DNA of 64,000 nt from Pseudoalteromonas arabiensis (GTDB lineage Bacteria; Pseudomonadota; Gammaproteobacteria; Enterobacterales; Alteromonadaceae). Shown here piece after piece: positions 53,936 to 61,661 of this stretch. Position 1 is the first letter of the stretch. Every line of letters begins with the position of its first letter. The notes under the pieces were generated by a model, which saw only the letters and a program-made list of their open reading frames with translations, had not been told where the DNA came from and did no database searches. The translations under genes were made by a program, and so were the position numbers. The stretch spans positions 434,001 through 498,000 of the forward strand of contig NZ_LRUF01000008.1 in the NCBI RefSeq assembly GCF_001550155.1, written 5' to 3'.

Positions 53936-54747
53936 TAAAATACATCCTTACGTGCTTTTTCGGCTTCTTCTAGTAACACCTTAGCGCGATCTAGTTTTTC
54001 TTGCATATCGACAACCACTGCACGTACTTGGTCAACACTCCCTTTATCAGAAATAGCCTTTGGCAGGGTTACATTAAAATCTTTTTCGAGAACTTCGACT
54101 AACTTCGCATCTTTTTCAATCAGTGTACCTTCAACACCTTCGAATAAGTGAAGGTAAGTGTCGTGTACAATTTGAGTTGCTTCTTCGCTTAAACGCTCTG
54201 CATATTTTGCAACAACACGGTCTAACTTGTGTTTAATCTCGTCAATTGTTGCACTTTGCGTCATTGTTTCAGAAGCCGTTGCTTTAACAGCTTTTAATAA
54301 GCCTTTTTGTTGGAAGTCAGCAGCCAGTTTAACAGCTCCTAAACCCTGCCACAAGGCAGCGTTCAAGGCCTTTTGATGCTCACGAGCTTCGCTTGCTGGT
54401 TTTTTATCATCAATGGCCATTTTAATACCGTAAATGCCTTGCCAGATTGATGCATAAACCGGCACGTAGTTTGTTTCAATAGCGCTGTGAAACTTTACAG
54501 ACTCCCAGTATTCGATTAAGTCATCGCTTTTTACAGCTTTCGCACCTTTGGCCTCATAATCGGTTACCATAGTGTCTACTTTGCCGATCATCCACTCAAC
54601 GTCTTCAGAATAATCCTTCAAATTTTCTTTTAGATGATTAACGTGCTCACCAATTGGGCCATTTGCCAATACAGGTTGGGCAATAAAAGTAGAAGCGAAT
54701 ACTAGGCTTAGGCCTAGCGTTTTCACGGTGTTTAACGCTAATTTCAT
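53935..54747 (-). CDS. Unrecognised helical periplasmic protein, first gene of the Fur-controlled iron operon
   Basis: A 270-residue protein with a Sec signal peptide (cleavage near VLANG). The mature part is almost entirely alpha-helical and charged: HVNHLKENLKDYSEDVEWM, WESVKFHSAIETNYVPVYASIW and a C-terminal coiled coil (DQVRAVVVDMQEKLDRAKVLL in part). The conserved-looking Glu/His pattern (YSEDVEW, WESVKFH) might bind metal. It overlaps fbpA by one base and lies right after a Fur box. It may capture or oxidise iron for the transporter (inference); no family recognised. Confidence 0.65.
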   Translation of the reverse strand: MKLALNTVKTLGLSLVFASTFIAQPVLANGPIGEHVNHLKENLKDYSEDVEWMIGKVDTMVTDYEAKGAKAVKSDDLIEYWESVKFHSAIETNYVPVYASIWQGIYGIKMAIDDKKPASEAREHQKALNAALWQGLGAVKLAADFQQKGLLKAVKATASETMTQSATIDEIKHKLDRVVAKYAERLSEEATQIVHDTYLHLFEGVEGTLIEKDAKLVEVLEKDFNVTLPKAISDKGSVDQVRAVVVDMQEKLDRAKVLLEEAEKARKDVF

Positions 54748-54771
54748 AGGGAGACATCCAAGTTTCTAATT

Positions 54772-54790
54772 GTAAATGATAGCCATTATC
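54772..54790 (-). promoter_or_regulatory. Fur box upstream of the iron ABC operon
   Basis: The 19 bases at 54772-54790 match the Fur consensus at 15 of 19 positions (AATGATA core, then CATTATC). It lies 25-43 bases before the operon start, where bound Fur-Fe2+ would block RNA polymerase. Confidence 0.8.
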
Positions 54791-54841
54791 ATATACGTAT
54801 AGATTGCCTAAATCAATTGCTATAAAGCACTGATTACAGAT

Positions 54842-55294
54842 TTACACATTTTTATTTAAGTGATTGGAAAGCTTAGTAAGAATGTTAAAAAAATGTGTTA
54901 ATTCATGACTATCTAAACCACTCACCAAATGTGCTTGCCATGCAATTGCTTCCGGTACTATTTGTTCATGTAAACAGACCCCTTTTTTAGACAGCATCAG
55001 CAGGTTTGCACGTTTATCTATCGGGTCGGGCTTTGCCGTTAAAAGCTCTCTTGCTAATAGTGATTTTACTGCACGGGATACGGTTGATTTATCCATTTGT
55101 GCCATATCACACAAAGCTTTTGCACTACACTGACCATACTGAGCAAGATTAGCAATAACGCGCCATTGCGGCACCGTTAAATCAAATTGTTGATAAAGTT
55201 CACTAAACTGCTCACTCATTTGCACAGCTATATTAGTCAGTGAGTAAGGTAAGAATTTTTGTAAATCGAGTGTTGGCTGTTTATCTGTTGTCAT
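54842..55294 (-). CDS. MarR-family regulator, likely of homogentisate genes
   Basis: A 150-residue winged-helix protein: QCSAKALCDMAQMDKSTVSR and wing DPIDKRANLLMLSKKG (D-x-R motif). It is divergent from hmgA with a palindromic operator between, so it probably represses hmgA-maiA (an HmgR-type role, though the family differs from the IclR-type HmgR of Pseudomonas). The ligand would be homogentisate or a relative (inference). Confidence 0.85.
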   Translation of the reverse strand: MTTDKQPTLDLQKFLPYSLTNIAVQMSEQFSELYQQFDLTVPQWRVIANLAQYGQCSAKALCDMAQMDKSTVSRAVKSLLARELLTAKPDPIDKRANLLMLSKKGVCLHEQIVPEAIAWQAHLVSGLDSHELTHFFNILTKLSNHLNKNV

Positions 55295-55349
55295 GGCTTC
55301 ACTACTGTCAAAGAATGTTTACATAATGAAATTCAGCGTGGTTTGAATT

Positions 55350-55367
55350 TACTCTCACATGAGAGTA
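55350..55367. promoter_or_regulatory. Palindromic operator upstream of hmgA
   Basis: TACTCTC-acat-GAGAGTA, a perfect 7-4-7 inverted repeat 30-48 bases before the hmgA start and 56 bases before the marR start. It is a probable binding site for the divergent MarR protein. Confidence 0.65.
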
Positions 55368-55397
55368 TCTTACCTAAAACCTTTCAGGAGTCTAGTG

Positions 55398-56702
55398 ATG
55401 AATAACGAATTACAATATATGACAGGCTTTGGTAATGAATTTGAAACCGAAGCATTACCCGGTGCATTACCAATCGGTCAATTCAGCCCACAAAAAGTAA
55501 AATACGATTTATATGCTGAGCAGTTCAGTACAACGGCATTCACAGCCCCACGTGCTGATAACCGCCGAACATGGTTTTATCGCATTCGACCTTCAGTTGT
55601 ACAAGGTGATTACACACCAATTGATAATGGCCTGATTCGTACCGCTCCTATCACAGAAGTAGCAACGCCACCCACCATGCTACGTTGGGATCCAATTGAA
55701 ATACCAGAAAAGCCAACTGATTTTATTGATGGTTTAGTCACCATGGCAGCTAACGGTAGTGCCAATGGCCAAGCCGGTATTGGTATTCATATTTATGTCG
55801 CTAATAAATCAATGCAAAACCGTTACTTTTATAATGCAGATGGTGAAATGTTGTTTGTGCCGCAACACGGTGAGCTATTGCTAAGAACCGAGTGCGGTAA
55901 ACTGACCATTCGTGCAGGTGAAATTGCTGTTATTCCTCGTGGGATAAAATTTGCTGTTGATTTATTAACAGACACAGCCCGTGGTTATATTTGTGAAAAC
56001 TATGGCCAGGCCTATATTTTACCAGAGCGCGGCCCTGTTGGTGCAAACGGATATGCTAATGACCGTGACTTCCACTACCCTGTTGCGGCCTATGAAGATA
56101 TCGAAGGTGACTTTGAGCTTGTCGCCAAATTTAATGGCAATATGTTCCGTTGTGATATCGGCCATTCTCCTTTGGATGTTGTGGCATGGACAGGAAATAG
56201 TGCGCCATACAAATATGATCTTGCCCGTTTCAACGTTATGAATACGGTAAGTTATGACCACCCAGATCCATCAATCTTCACCGTGTTAACATCACCATCA
56301 GGGACTGAGGGAGTCGCTAATATCGACTTTGCTATTTTCCCACCTCGTTGGATGGTTGCAGAAAATACTTTCCGCCCACCTTATTATCACCGTAATATCA
56401 TGAGTGAATTTATGGGCTTAATCGAAGGTGTGTATGACGCGAAAGAGCATGGTTTTGTGCCTGGTGGCTCAAGCTTACATAATTGTATGTCGCCACATGG
56501 TCCAGAAGCTGATGTATTTGAAAAAGCCTCAAATGCTGACCTTCAACCTCAACGCTACGAAAATACCTTGGCATTTATGTTCGAATCACGTTACGTTATT
56601 TCACCAACAAAATATGCCCTTGAAGGTAAAGAGCGCCAGCCTAATTACACAGACTGTTGGCGTACTATTAAAAAACATTTCACTGGTAAACAGGACGCAT
56701 AA
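55398..56702 (+). CDS. hmgA: Homogentisate 1,2-dioxygenase
   Basis: A 434-residue protein; ATG at 55398 gives [18 protein letters not shown], the standard N-terminus, and follows AGGAG. It opens the homogentisate ring to maleylacetoacetate with non-haem iron. Visible motifs include [40 protein letters not shown] and [12 protein letters not shown]. The His/Glu ligands of the iron site lie in the last two. Overlaps maiA by one base (TAATG). Loss of this gene would give pyomelanin. Confidence 0.95.
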   Translation: MNNELQYMTGFGNEFETEALPGALPIGQFSPQKVKYDLYAEQFSTTAFTAPRADNRRTWFYRIRPSVVQGDYTPIDNGLIRTAPITEVATPPTMLRWDPIEIPEKPTDFIDGLVTMAANGSANGQAGIGIHIYVANKSMQNRYFYNADGEMLFVPQHGELLLRTECGKLTIRAGEIAVIPRGIKFAVDLLTDTARGYICENYGQAYILPERGPVGANGYANDRDFHYPVAAYEDIEGDFELVAKFNGNMFRCDIGHSPLDVVAWTGNSAPYKYDLARFNVMNTVSYDHPDPSIFTVLTSPSGTEGVANIDFAIFPPRWMVAENTFRPPYYHRNIMSEFMGLIEGVYDAKEHGFVPGGSSLHNCMSPHGPEADVFEKASNADLQPQRYENTLAFMFESRYVISPTKYALEGKERQPNYTDCWRTIKKHFTGKQDA

Positions 56703-57331
56703 TGAAACTTTATAGCTATTTTCGTTCATCCGCTGCATACCGAGTGCGCATTGCCCTTAATTTGAAGAACATTGATCACGAGCTGGTGACTGTTAACTTA
56801 TTAAAATCAGAGCAACAAAGCGACGAATACCTTGCTAAGAACCCACAAGGTTTATTGCCTGCACTTGAAACTGAGCAAGGTGTACTTGCTCAGTCTCTGG
56901 CTATTTTAGAGTGGCTTGAAGAAACGCACCCAGACACACCGCTTTTGACTGGTGATGCATGGCAAAAAGCTCAGATCCGCAATTTATGTTATGCCGTAGC
57001 ATGCGATATCCACCCGATTGATAATTTGCGCGTATTAAAGTACTTAGCTAACGATCTTGGTGTTGATGAAGACGCAAAAACAACCTGGTATAAGCATTGG
57101 GTAGAAGTTGGTTTTCAAAGCATCGAAAAGCTACTTGATGAAGCGGACACTTTTTGTGTTGGGAACAAACCAACGCTTGCTGATGTGTGCCTTGTACCGC
57201 AAGTATTTAATGCACTGCGCTTTAAGGTCGATATGACTAAATACCCTAAGATTGCAGCTGTTTACGAGCAGTGTAATAAGCTTGATGCTTTTATTGATGC
57301 TGCGCCGCAGAATCAACCTGATGCAGTTTAA
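56702..57331 (+). CDS. maiA: Maleylacetoacetate isomerase
   Basis: A 209-residue zeta-class glutathione transferase fold protein. The signature SSAAYRVRIALNLKNI, with its active-site Ser, is near the N-terminus, with NPQGLLPALE and QSLAILEWLEE. The C-terminal domain shows CDIHPIDNLRVL and PTLADVCLVPQ. It isomerises maleylacetoacetate to fumarylacetoacetate with glutathione. Translationally coupled to hmgA. Fumarylacetoacetase is not in the window. Confidence 0.92.
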   Translation: MKLYSYFRSSAAYRVRIALNLKNIDHELVTVNLLKSEQQSDEYLAKNPQGLLPALETEQGVLAQSLAILEWLEETHPDTPLLTGDAWQKAQIRNLCYAVACDIHPIDNLRVLKYLANDLGVDEDAKTTWYKHWVEVGFQSIEKLLDEADTFCVGNKPTLADVCLVPQVFNALRFKVDMTKYPKIAAVYEQCNKLDAFIDAAPQNQPDAV

Positions 57332-57359
57332 TTAAAATAGCTTGCAAGGAACAAAGTAA

Positions 57360-57380
57360 AGGCCCGTTAATATCGGGCCT
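57360..57380 (+). terminator. Hairpin after maiA
   Basis: AGGCCCG (57360-57366) pairs with CGGGCCT (57374-57380). The T-rich tail is weak, but position after the stop fits a terminator. Confidence 0.5.
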
Positions 57381-57397
57381 GTTAAATTCTATATTTT

Positions 57398-57628
57398 CTA
57401 TCTGAGCGCTGAATTGATCACGCTGACATGCTTGATCAAATCCAGTCCTAAATCCGTTAAATAGCCACCATCAGGGCTATCAGTAATGCCTTTATCATAG
57501 AGGCGCTTTGCGGCATCCCTTATTGAAGTATCTGCATCTGAGTGGATTTTAATACCCTGCATTTGTGAATCACGCGGAAACTTAGCAAGAAGCGTTAACT
57601 CATCAAGCATATTAGTATCAAATTGCAT
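57398..57628 (-). CDS. TIGR02647-family small protein
   Basis: A 76-residue protein. The pattern LDELTLLAKFP, GIKIHSDADTSIRDAAKRLYDKG and PDGGYLTDLGLDLIKH matches the conserved small TIGR02647 group of gammaproteobacteria (from memory). The second half looks like a compact winged helix, but function is unknown. Confidence 0.65.
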   Translation of the reverse strand: MQFDTNMLDELTLLAKFPRDSQMQGIKIHSDADTSIRDAAKRLYDKGITDSPDGGYLTDLGLDLIKHVSVINSALR

Positions 57629-57722
57629 GTGTTCTCCTTTTTATTATAGATATGTGTATTTTTATAGTAACAAGGATTAAGCTTAGTGTAGATATATAAA
57701 ACTGCATACACAGAGGTACATT

Positions 57723-58019
57723 TTGAGTCTATTAAAGCATACGTTTTTAATGTTTAGTATTATATTTTCAGCAAGCTCAATCGCAAGGGATAAGCCTGTT
57801 GTTGTATTTGATTCTCAAGATATATATGACCAATCAAAGCTGTGTTGGTATGACAACAAACGCTATACTGAAGGCGCAATTATTCAGATAGGTCAAAGCG
57901 AGCTCGTTTGTGCTGCAAAGCATACACACTTTAACAACAGCGAGTTATCTTGGTTAAGAATTGATAAAGATGGCAACATTGTGAGACCACGTCCAGCAAA
58001 AACTATTCGTGTTAACTAA
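57723..58019 (+). CDS. DUF1496-family secreted small protein
   Basis: A 98-residue protein starting at TTG (57723), followed by a hydrophobic signal segment ending near SSIA. The core CWYDNKRYTEGAIIQIGQS and LVCAAK has two Cys that could form a disulfide, typical of DUF1496 (E. coli YnjH). Expected in the periplasm; function unknown. The TTG start lacks a strong ribosome site, so start is uncertain. Confidence 0.65.
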   Translation: MSLLKHTFLMFSIIFSASSIARDKPVVVFDSQDIYDQSKLCWYDNKRYTEGAIIQIGQSELVCAAKHTHFNNSELSWLRIDKDGNIVRPRPAKTIRVN

Positions 58020-58086
58020 ATCTGCAAATAGCAAAGGTAGGCGTTCTAAGTTAGAATGTACTGGTTTAAAGTTATAAAGAAGAGTC

Positions 58087-58353
58087 ATGGACAATCAACC
58101 TAACAATCCTCTACATGGTGTTAAACTCGCTGATATCGTAACCAAGCTACAAGAAAAGCTTGGTTGGGATGGTTTGGCGTCGCAAATTGATGTGCGCTGT
58201 TTTCAAAATGATCCAAGTGTTAAATCGAGCCTCAAGTTTTTACGCAAAACGCCTTGGGCACGCGAAAAGGTAGAGCAATTATACATTGATACCTTTTCTA
58301 ATACCGCTGACGATGACGACGCACCGTTCCAATGGAAAAGTATAAAAAAGTAG
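58087..58353 (+). CDS. VF530-family small DNA-binding protein (DUF2132)
   Basis: An 88-residue protein. The block [48 protein letters not shown] is the VF530/DUF2132 signature. The prototype structure from Vibrio fischeri is a compact helical fold reported to bind DNA. Ends two bases before the convergent DAGK-fusion gene. Confidence 0.8.
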   Translation: MDNQPNNPLHGVKLADIVTKLQEKLGWDGLASQIDVRCFQNDPSVKSSLKFLRKTPWAREKVEQLYIDTFSNTADDDDAPFQWKSIKK

Positions 58354-58355
58354 CG

Positions 58356-59978
58356 TTAAGCCTGCTCTGAGGTTATCACCGAAAGTGATTTCGGTGATAC
58401 TTCAACCACCAGTTTATCGGCCGTTTTAACCTCACCATCTATCACATAACTCAAGGGTTCATCTGCACTTATAGTGACTTCTCTCGCATTTGTGTGATGA
58501 CTGTCAATCGCGAAACTCGTTTGCGTAATACTCGAGAAAACCAATTCAGCAATACTCAAGGTACTTGCTTTTGAATCCGTACTAGGTGTTAACCAATTCA
58601 CATCTAATAGACCATCTTGATGATCAGGCTGACCTGCTGACTGAGCCAACAAAGTAGTAAAAGGTGCTGCATTTGCTACAATCAAACTTGTGGTATTAAT
58701 CACTTGCGGCTCATTACTGTCAATTGTCACTGTATAGTCTTGTGCTTCATGCTCACCTAACGCCTGCCAAAAGCCTTGTAAATACGCGAGTTGACCGGAT
58801 TCATTCTTGGCTTCACGGTGCGCTTTTTCAATCATTTGTTGCTCGAACCCTACACCGGCTAAAAGTAACATTCTTTCGCCATTACAAAGCGCTGTATCAA
58901 TGCGCGTAGCCTGTCCTTCAATAATTAATTCGCAAGCTTGCTCGACAGGAATAATTTTTGACTTTATTCCCATTAACACGTGGGCAAGGGCGTTTGCTGT
59001 ACCAAGCGGGATGATACCGAGTTTACAATCTGTATTAACTAATACTGTGGCAACCTCTGTCACAGTTCCATCACCACCACATGCAATGATTACATCTGGC
59101 TTTGACTTTATCGCTTCTTCGGCAAGCTCTGTTCCATTTGTATCCTTAGTGGTTGTATGCACAGTAAGGTCGTAATATTGCGATAAACGTGAGGTTATTT
59201 GCTTATTTTTAGATTCCCATAATTTGGTGCCCGAGACTGGATTTGCAATTAACACCGCTTTATTTTTAATTAATAAATCGCCATTTCGATGACGACGAAC
59301 TAAATGGCGCAATTGGCGCTTATTTAAGTTTGCAGTTTCGCGGGTTTCTTTAATTTTCAATAGAATGTCGTGCACATCTGCATCTTTATTTTGACTTAGC
59401 AGATAAGCAGCCATCACAAAAACGGAGCGTCCACGGCCAAGAGCGCAATGAACAACAACACGTCGTTCTTGTTTAACCTGATGGTGAATCCAGTTGATTG
59501 CTTGGTTTAATTGTGCCCTAGTAGGCACACTATGGTCTAAAACAGGAATATTCAAATAACGGATGTTTTCTTGGGTTGATGACCACTCAAGTCCATCAAA
59601 TTCACAAGTAACATCTAAAATAGCTGTTATGCCCATCTCTTTCATAGTGTCTATGTCAGAGGGAAATAAACGGCATGCTAAAAATAATTGCTCGTCAATT
59701 TGCTGTAATGGCGGAACTTTATCATTTTTGCGAGACCATGCATTGTATAGTTGTGCGCCCATCAAAAAAGGGATAAATGCCCAGCGGATATAAATCGGAA
59801 TAACGCCATTTTCACGCTTACGAAATATGCGCGCCAAGTTAAAGAAATAAGCACCACTTACGAGAAGTAAGGATAAAGCAGTCCAATAAAAAAATAACGC
59901 AAAATAAATAGCCTCAACACTCAACCCTACAATTATAAATGCAATTCCTAACGCCAAATAACTAATAGCAGCCCACAT
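58356..59978 (-). CDS. Dual-specificity-type phosphatase fused to diacylglycerol/sphingosine kinase-like domain
   Basis: A 540-residue protein from ATG 59978, chosen for AAGGAGTGATT directly upstream. Hydrophobic N-terminal segments (about residues 3-55) anchor it in the membrane. A cysteine-dependent phosphatase domain follows with HCALGRGRS (HCxxGxxR). A YegS/DagK-type lipid kinase domain comes last: VLIANPVSGTKLW, IACGGDGTVTEVATVLVN, IIPLGTANALAHVL and VDVNWLTP-like C-terminal sheet. The fusion suggests sequential phosphate removal and addition on lipid headgroups, or self-regulation. Known combinations exist in other proteobacteria. Confidence 0.88.
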   Translation of the reverse strand: MWAAISYLALGIAFIIVGLSVEAIYFALFFYWTALSLLLVSGAYFFNLARIFRKRENGVIPIYIRWAFIPFLMGAQLYNAWSRKNDKVPPLQQIDEQLFLACRLFPSDIDTMKEMGITAILDVTCEFDGLEWSSTQENIRYLNIPVLDHSVPTRAQLNQAINWIHHQVKQERRVVVHCALGRGRSVFVMAAYLLSQNKDADVHDILLKIKETRETANLNKRQLRHLVRRHRNGDLLIKNKAVLIANPVSGTKLWESKNKQITSRLSQYYDLTVHTTTKDTNGTELAEEAIKSKPDVIIACGGDGTVTEVATVLVNTDCKLGIIPLGTANALAHVLMGIKSKIIPVEQACELIIEGQATRIDTALCNGERMLLLAGVGFEQQMIEKAHREAKNESGQLAYLQGFWQALGEHEAQDYTVTIDSNEPQVINTTSLIVANAAPFTTLLAQSAGQPDHQDGLLDVNWLTPSTDSKASTLSIAELVFSSITQTSFAIDSHHTNAREVTISADEPLSYVIDGEVKTADKLVVEVSPKSLSVITSEQA

Positions 59979-60320
59979 AATCACTCCTTGTTTTTCTAAT
60001 TTATTAATTAAAAGCAAGTTTCAAACCAGTAATTTACTTAAACACTCATAATTAGAGCTAATAAAAACAGTGACTTAATAATTTAAAATAAATCTATCTT
60101 ATAGTTTAGGTCATATTTTCACAAATTTATGAATAACTTACATAAGTGCATGAAAATAAATGAGCTAAAGTTGCCAAGTTGGACATCCATGCTAGGCTAA
60201 CTAATAGAAAAGGTGTGGTTTTATCATTTAATTACAGTCTTTTCTCTAAAAGTAATGTTTTTTGCATCTAAAAAGATGAGTTAACCGTTAATTAAATACA
60301 ACAAGAACAACAGGAACTTT
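59979..60320. other. Upstream region of the ECF sigma operon
   Basis: A 342-base stretch without a gene, AT-rich between the divergent DAGK-fusion and ECF genes. The only recognised element is the candidate ECF promoter GCATC (60264-60268), N17, CGTTA (60286-60290). Confidence 0.6.
60264..60290 (+). promoter_or_regulatory. Candidate ECF-sigma promoter of the sigma/anti-sigma operon
   Basis: GCATC, 17 bases, CGTTA, 31-57 bases before the sigma gene. The same arrangement occurs before the DUF4331 gene. Typical ECF promoters have a conserved -35 (ending AAC or similar) and a CGT-type -10 at 16-17 bases. Confidence 0.6.
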
Positions 60321-60851
60321 ATGGACAATGATCAACTATTAGCACTGCTCAGTGCAACAGCAAAGGGTGATAAACGCGCTTTTGCTGATTTGTACCAGTC
60401 AACCAGTGCGAAGTTATTTGCTATCAGCGTAAAAATGCTGGGTAATCGAGCTCAAGCTGAAGAAGTCTTACAAGATGCTTTTGTTAAAATATGGCACAAC
60501 GCCAGTGACTATCAGGTATCTAAAGGTGCTGTAATGTCTTGGATGATAAGTATCGTAAGGTATCGCTGCTTAGACCTGTTACGTCATAAAAAGGTACGTA
60601 AAGAGCAAAGTTTAACTGATGAGCAAGAGCAAGAAGATCTAACCTCCATACAGGTGTCCTATGAGGATGATTCAAAATTAGTAGACTGTATTGAACAACT
60701 TGATCCACAACAAAGACAAGTTATTCACTTGGCTTATTATAAGGGTTTGACTCATCATGAACTTGTTGACCACATTTCGTCTCCTCTAGGTACGGTTAAA
60801 AGCTGGATCAGACGCGGGTTACAACAGCTACAAAGGTGCTTAACATTATGA
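60321..60851 (+). CDS. ECF-type RNA polymerase sigma factor
   Basis: A 176-residue sigma-70 family protein with region 2 (FADLYQSTSAKLFAISVKML, EEVLQDAFVKIWHNASDY) and region 4 (LDPQQRQVIHLAYYKGLTHHELVDHI, then LGTVKSWIRRGLQQLQRCL). No N-terminal region 1 and no extra domain. AGGAA lies upstream. It directs transcription of a small regulon; the paired anti-sigma gene overlaps by four bases (ATGA). Confidence 0.93.
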   Translation: MDNDQLLALLSATAKGDKRAFADLYQSTSAKLFAISVKMLGNRAQAEEVLQDAFVKIWHNASDYQVSKGAVMSWMISIVRYRCLDLLRHKKVRKEQSLTDEQEQEDLTSIQVSYEDDSKLVDCIEQLDPQQRQVIHLAYYKGLTHHELVDHISSPLGTVKSWIRRGLQQLQRCLTL

Positions 60852-61537
60852 ATTATGAAAACCAAACACTTATTGATATGTTAGCCGCTGAATATGTGCT
60901 TGGCACTTTAAGAGGCCCTGCGCGTGATAGATTTGCCAGATTAATGCTGACATCAACTCGTGCCAGAGAAGCAACATGGATGTGGGAGCAGCATCTTAAC
61001 AACTTAGCAAGTTCCATTGAGTCTATCCCTCCTGATGATCATGTATGGGAAAAAATAGTCAGTCGTGTCGACCCAGATGTTATTCCTATTCACAGCAAAG
61101 CAAAAAAATCGAACTCATCGATACTCCAAGCATGGTCATTAATAGCAACTGCTGCATGTATTGTGCTTGCTCTGATCATTTGGCAGCCTCATGAGTCTGC
61201 AAAATCTCAAGCACAACAAATCGCATTATTCAAAAACCAAGAGCAAACACCTTTATGGTTTATTGATGTTCAACAAAATAACTTATCAGTAAAAGCATCT
61301 GCCGCGTTAATTCCTCGCACCGATAAGGATTATGAGCTTTGGATGATAATAAAAGGGCAAGAAGCGCCTATCTCCCTTGGCCTATTACCTAAGTCAGGAA
61401 GATTAGAACTACCTAAGGATGCCCGCTTTAATGCAGATGATATAAGCTTGCTTGCAGTCAGCCTTGAACCATTAGGGGGCTCCCCAAATGGCTCACCAAC
61501 TGAGGTGCTTTACACCACAGAGCTAGTTGTTCTTTAG
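60848..61537 (+). CDS. Anti-sigma factor, RskA-type
   Basis: A 229-residue inner-membrane protein. The cytoplasmic N-terminus (YENQTLIDMLAAEYVLGTLRG) has the anti-sigma helical pattern. One span (AWSLIATAACIVLALIIW, about residues 99-116) leads to a periplasmic RskA-like domain (PLWFIDVQQNNLSVKA, DYELWMIIKGQ, PISLGLLPKSGRLELP, LEPLGGSPNGSPTEVLYT). This C-terminal block is the conserved RskA signature. It would hold the ECF sigma at the membrane until a periplasmic signal. ATG 60848 overlaps the sigma stop. Confidence 0.9.
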   Translation: MNYENQTLIDMLAAEYVLGTLRGPARDRFARLMLTSTRAREATWMWEQHLNNLASSIESIPPDDHVWEKIVSRVDPDVIPIHSKAKKSNSSILQAWSLIATAACIVLALIIWQPHESAKSQAQQIALFKNQEQTPLWFIDVQQNNLSVKASAALIPRTDKDYELWMIIKGQEAPISLGLLPKSGRLELPKDARFNADDISLLAVSLEPLGGSPNGSPTEVLYTTELVVL

Positions 61538-61544
61538 ACTAATA

Positions 61545-61572
61545 AGCCGTGCTAAGCACGGCTTTTTATATT
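61545..61572 (+). terminator. Terminator after the sigma/anti-sigma operon
   Basis: Stem AAGCCGTGC / GCACGGCTT with loop TAA and TTTTTATATTTTT tail, seven bases after the stop. Confidence 0.85.
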
Positions 61573-61597
61573 TTTGTTAAAAAACTTTAAAATTATT

Positions 61598-61623
61598 GCA
61601 TCCAGTTAAATTACCAATACGTA
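61598..61623 (+). promoter_or_regulatory. Candidate ECF-sigma promoter of the DUF4331 operon
   Basis: GCATC (61598-61602), 17 bases, CGTA (61620-61623), 39 bases before the DUF4331 start. Matches the element upstream of the sigma gene in sequence and spacing. Confidence 0.6.
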
Positions 61624-61661
61624 TTCACTATGACTTAATTTAAAAAACTAAGGATAAAGTC

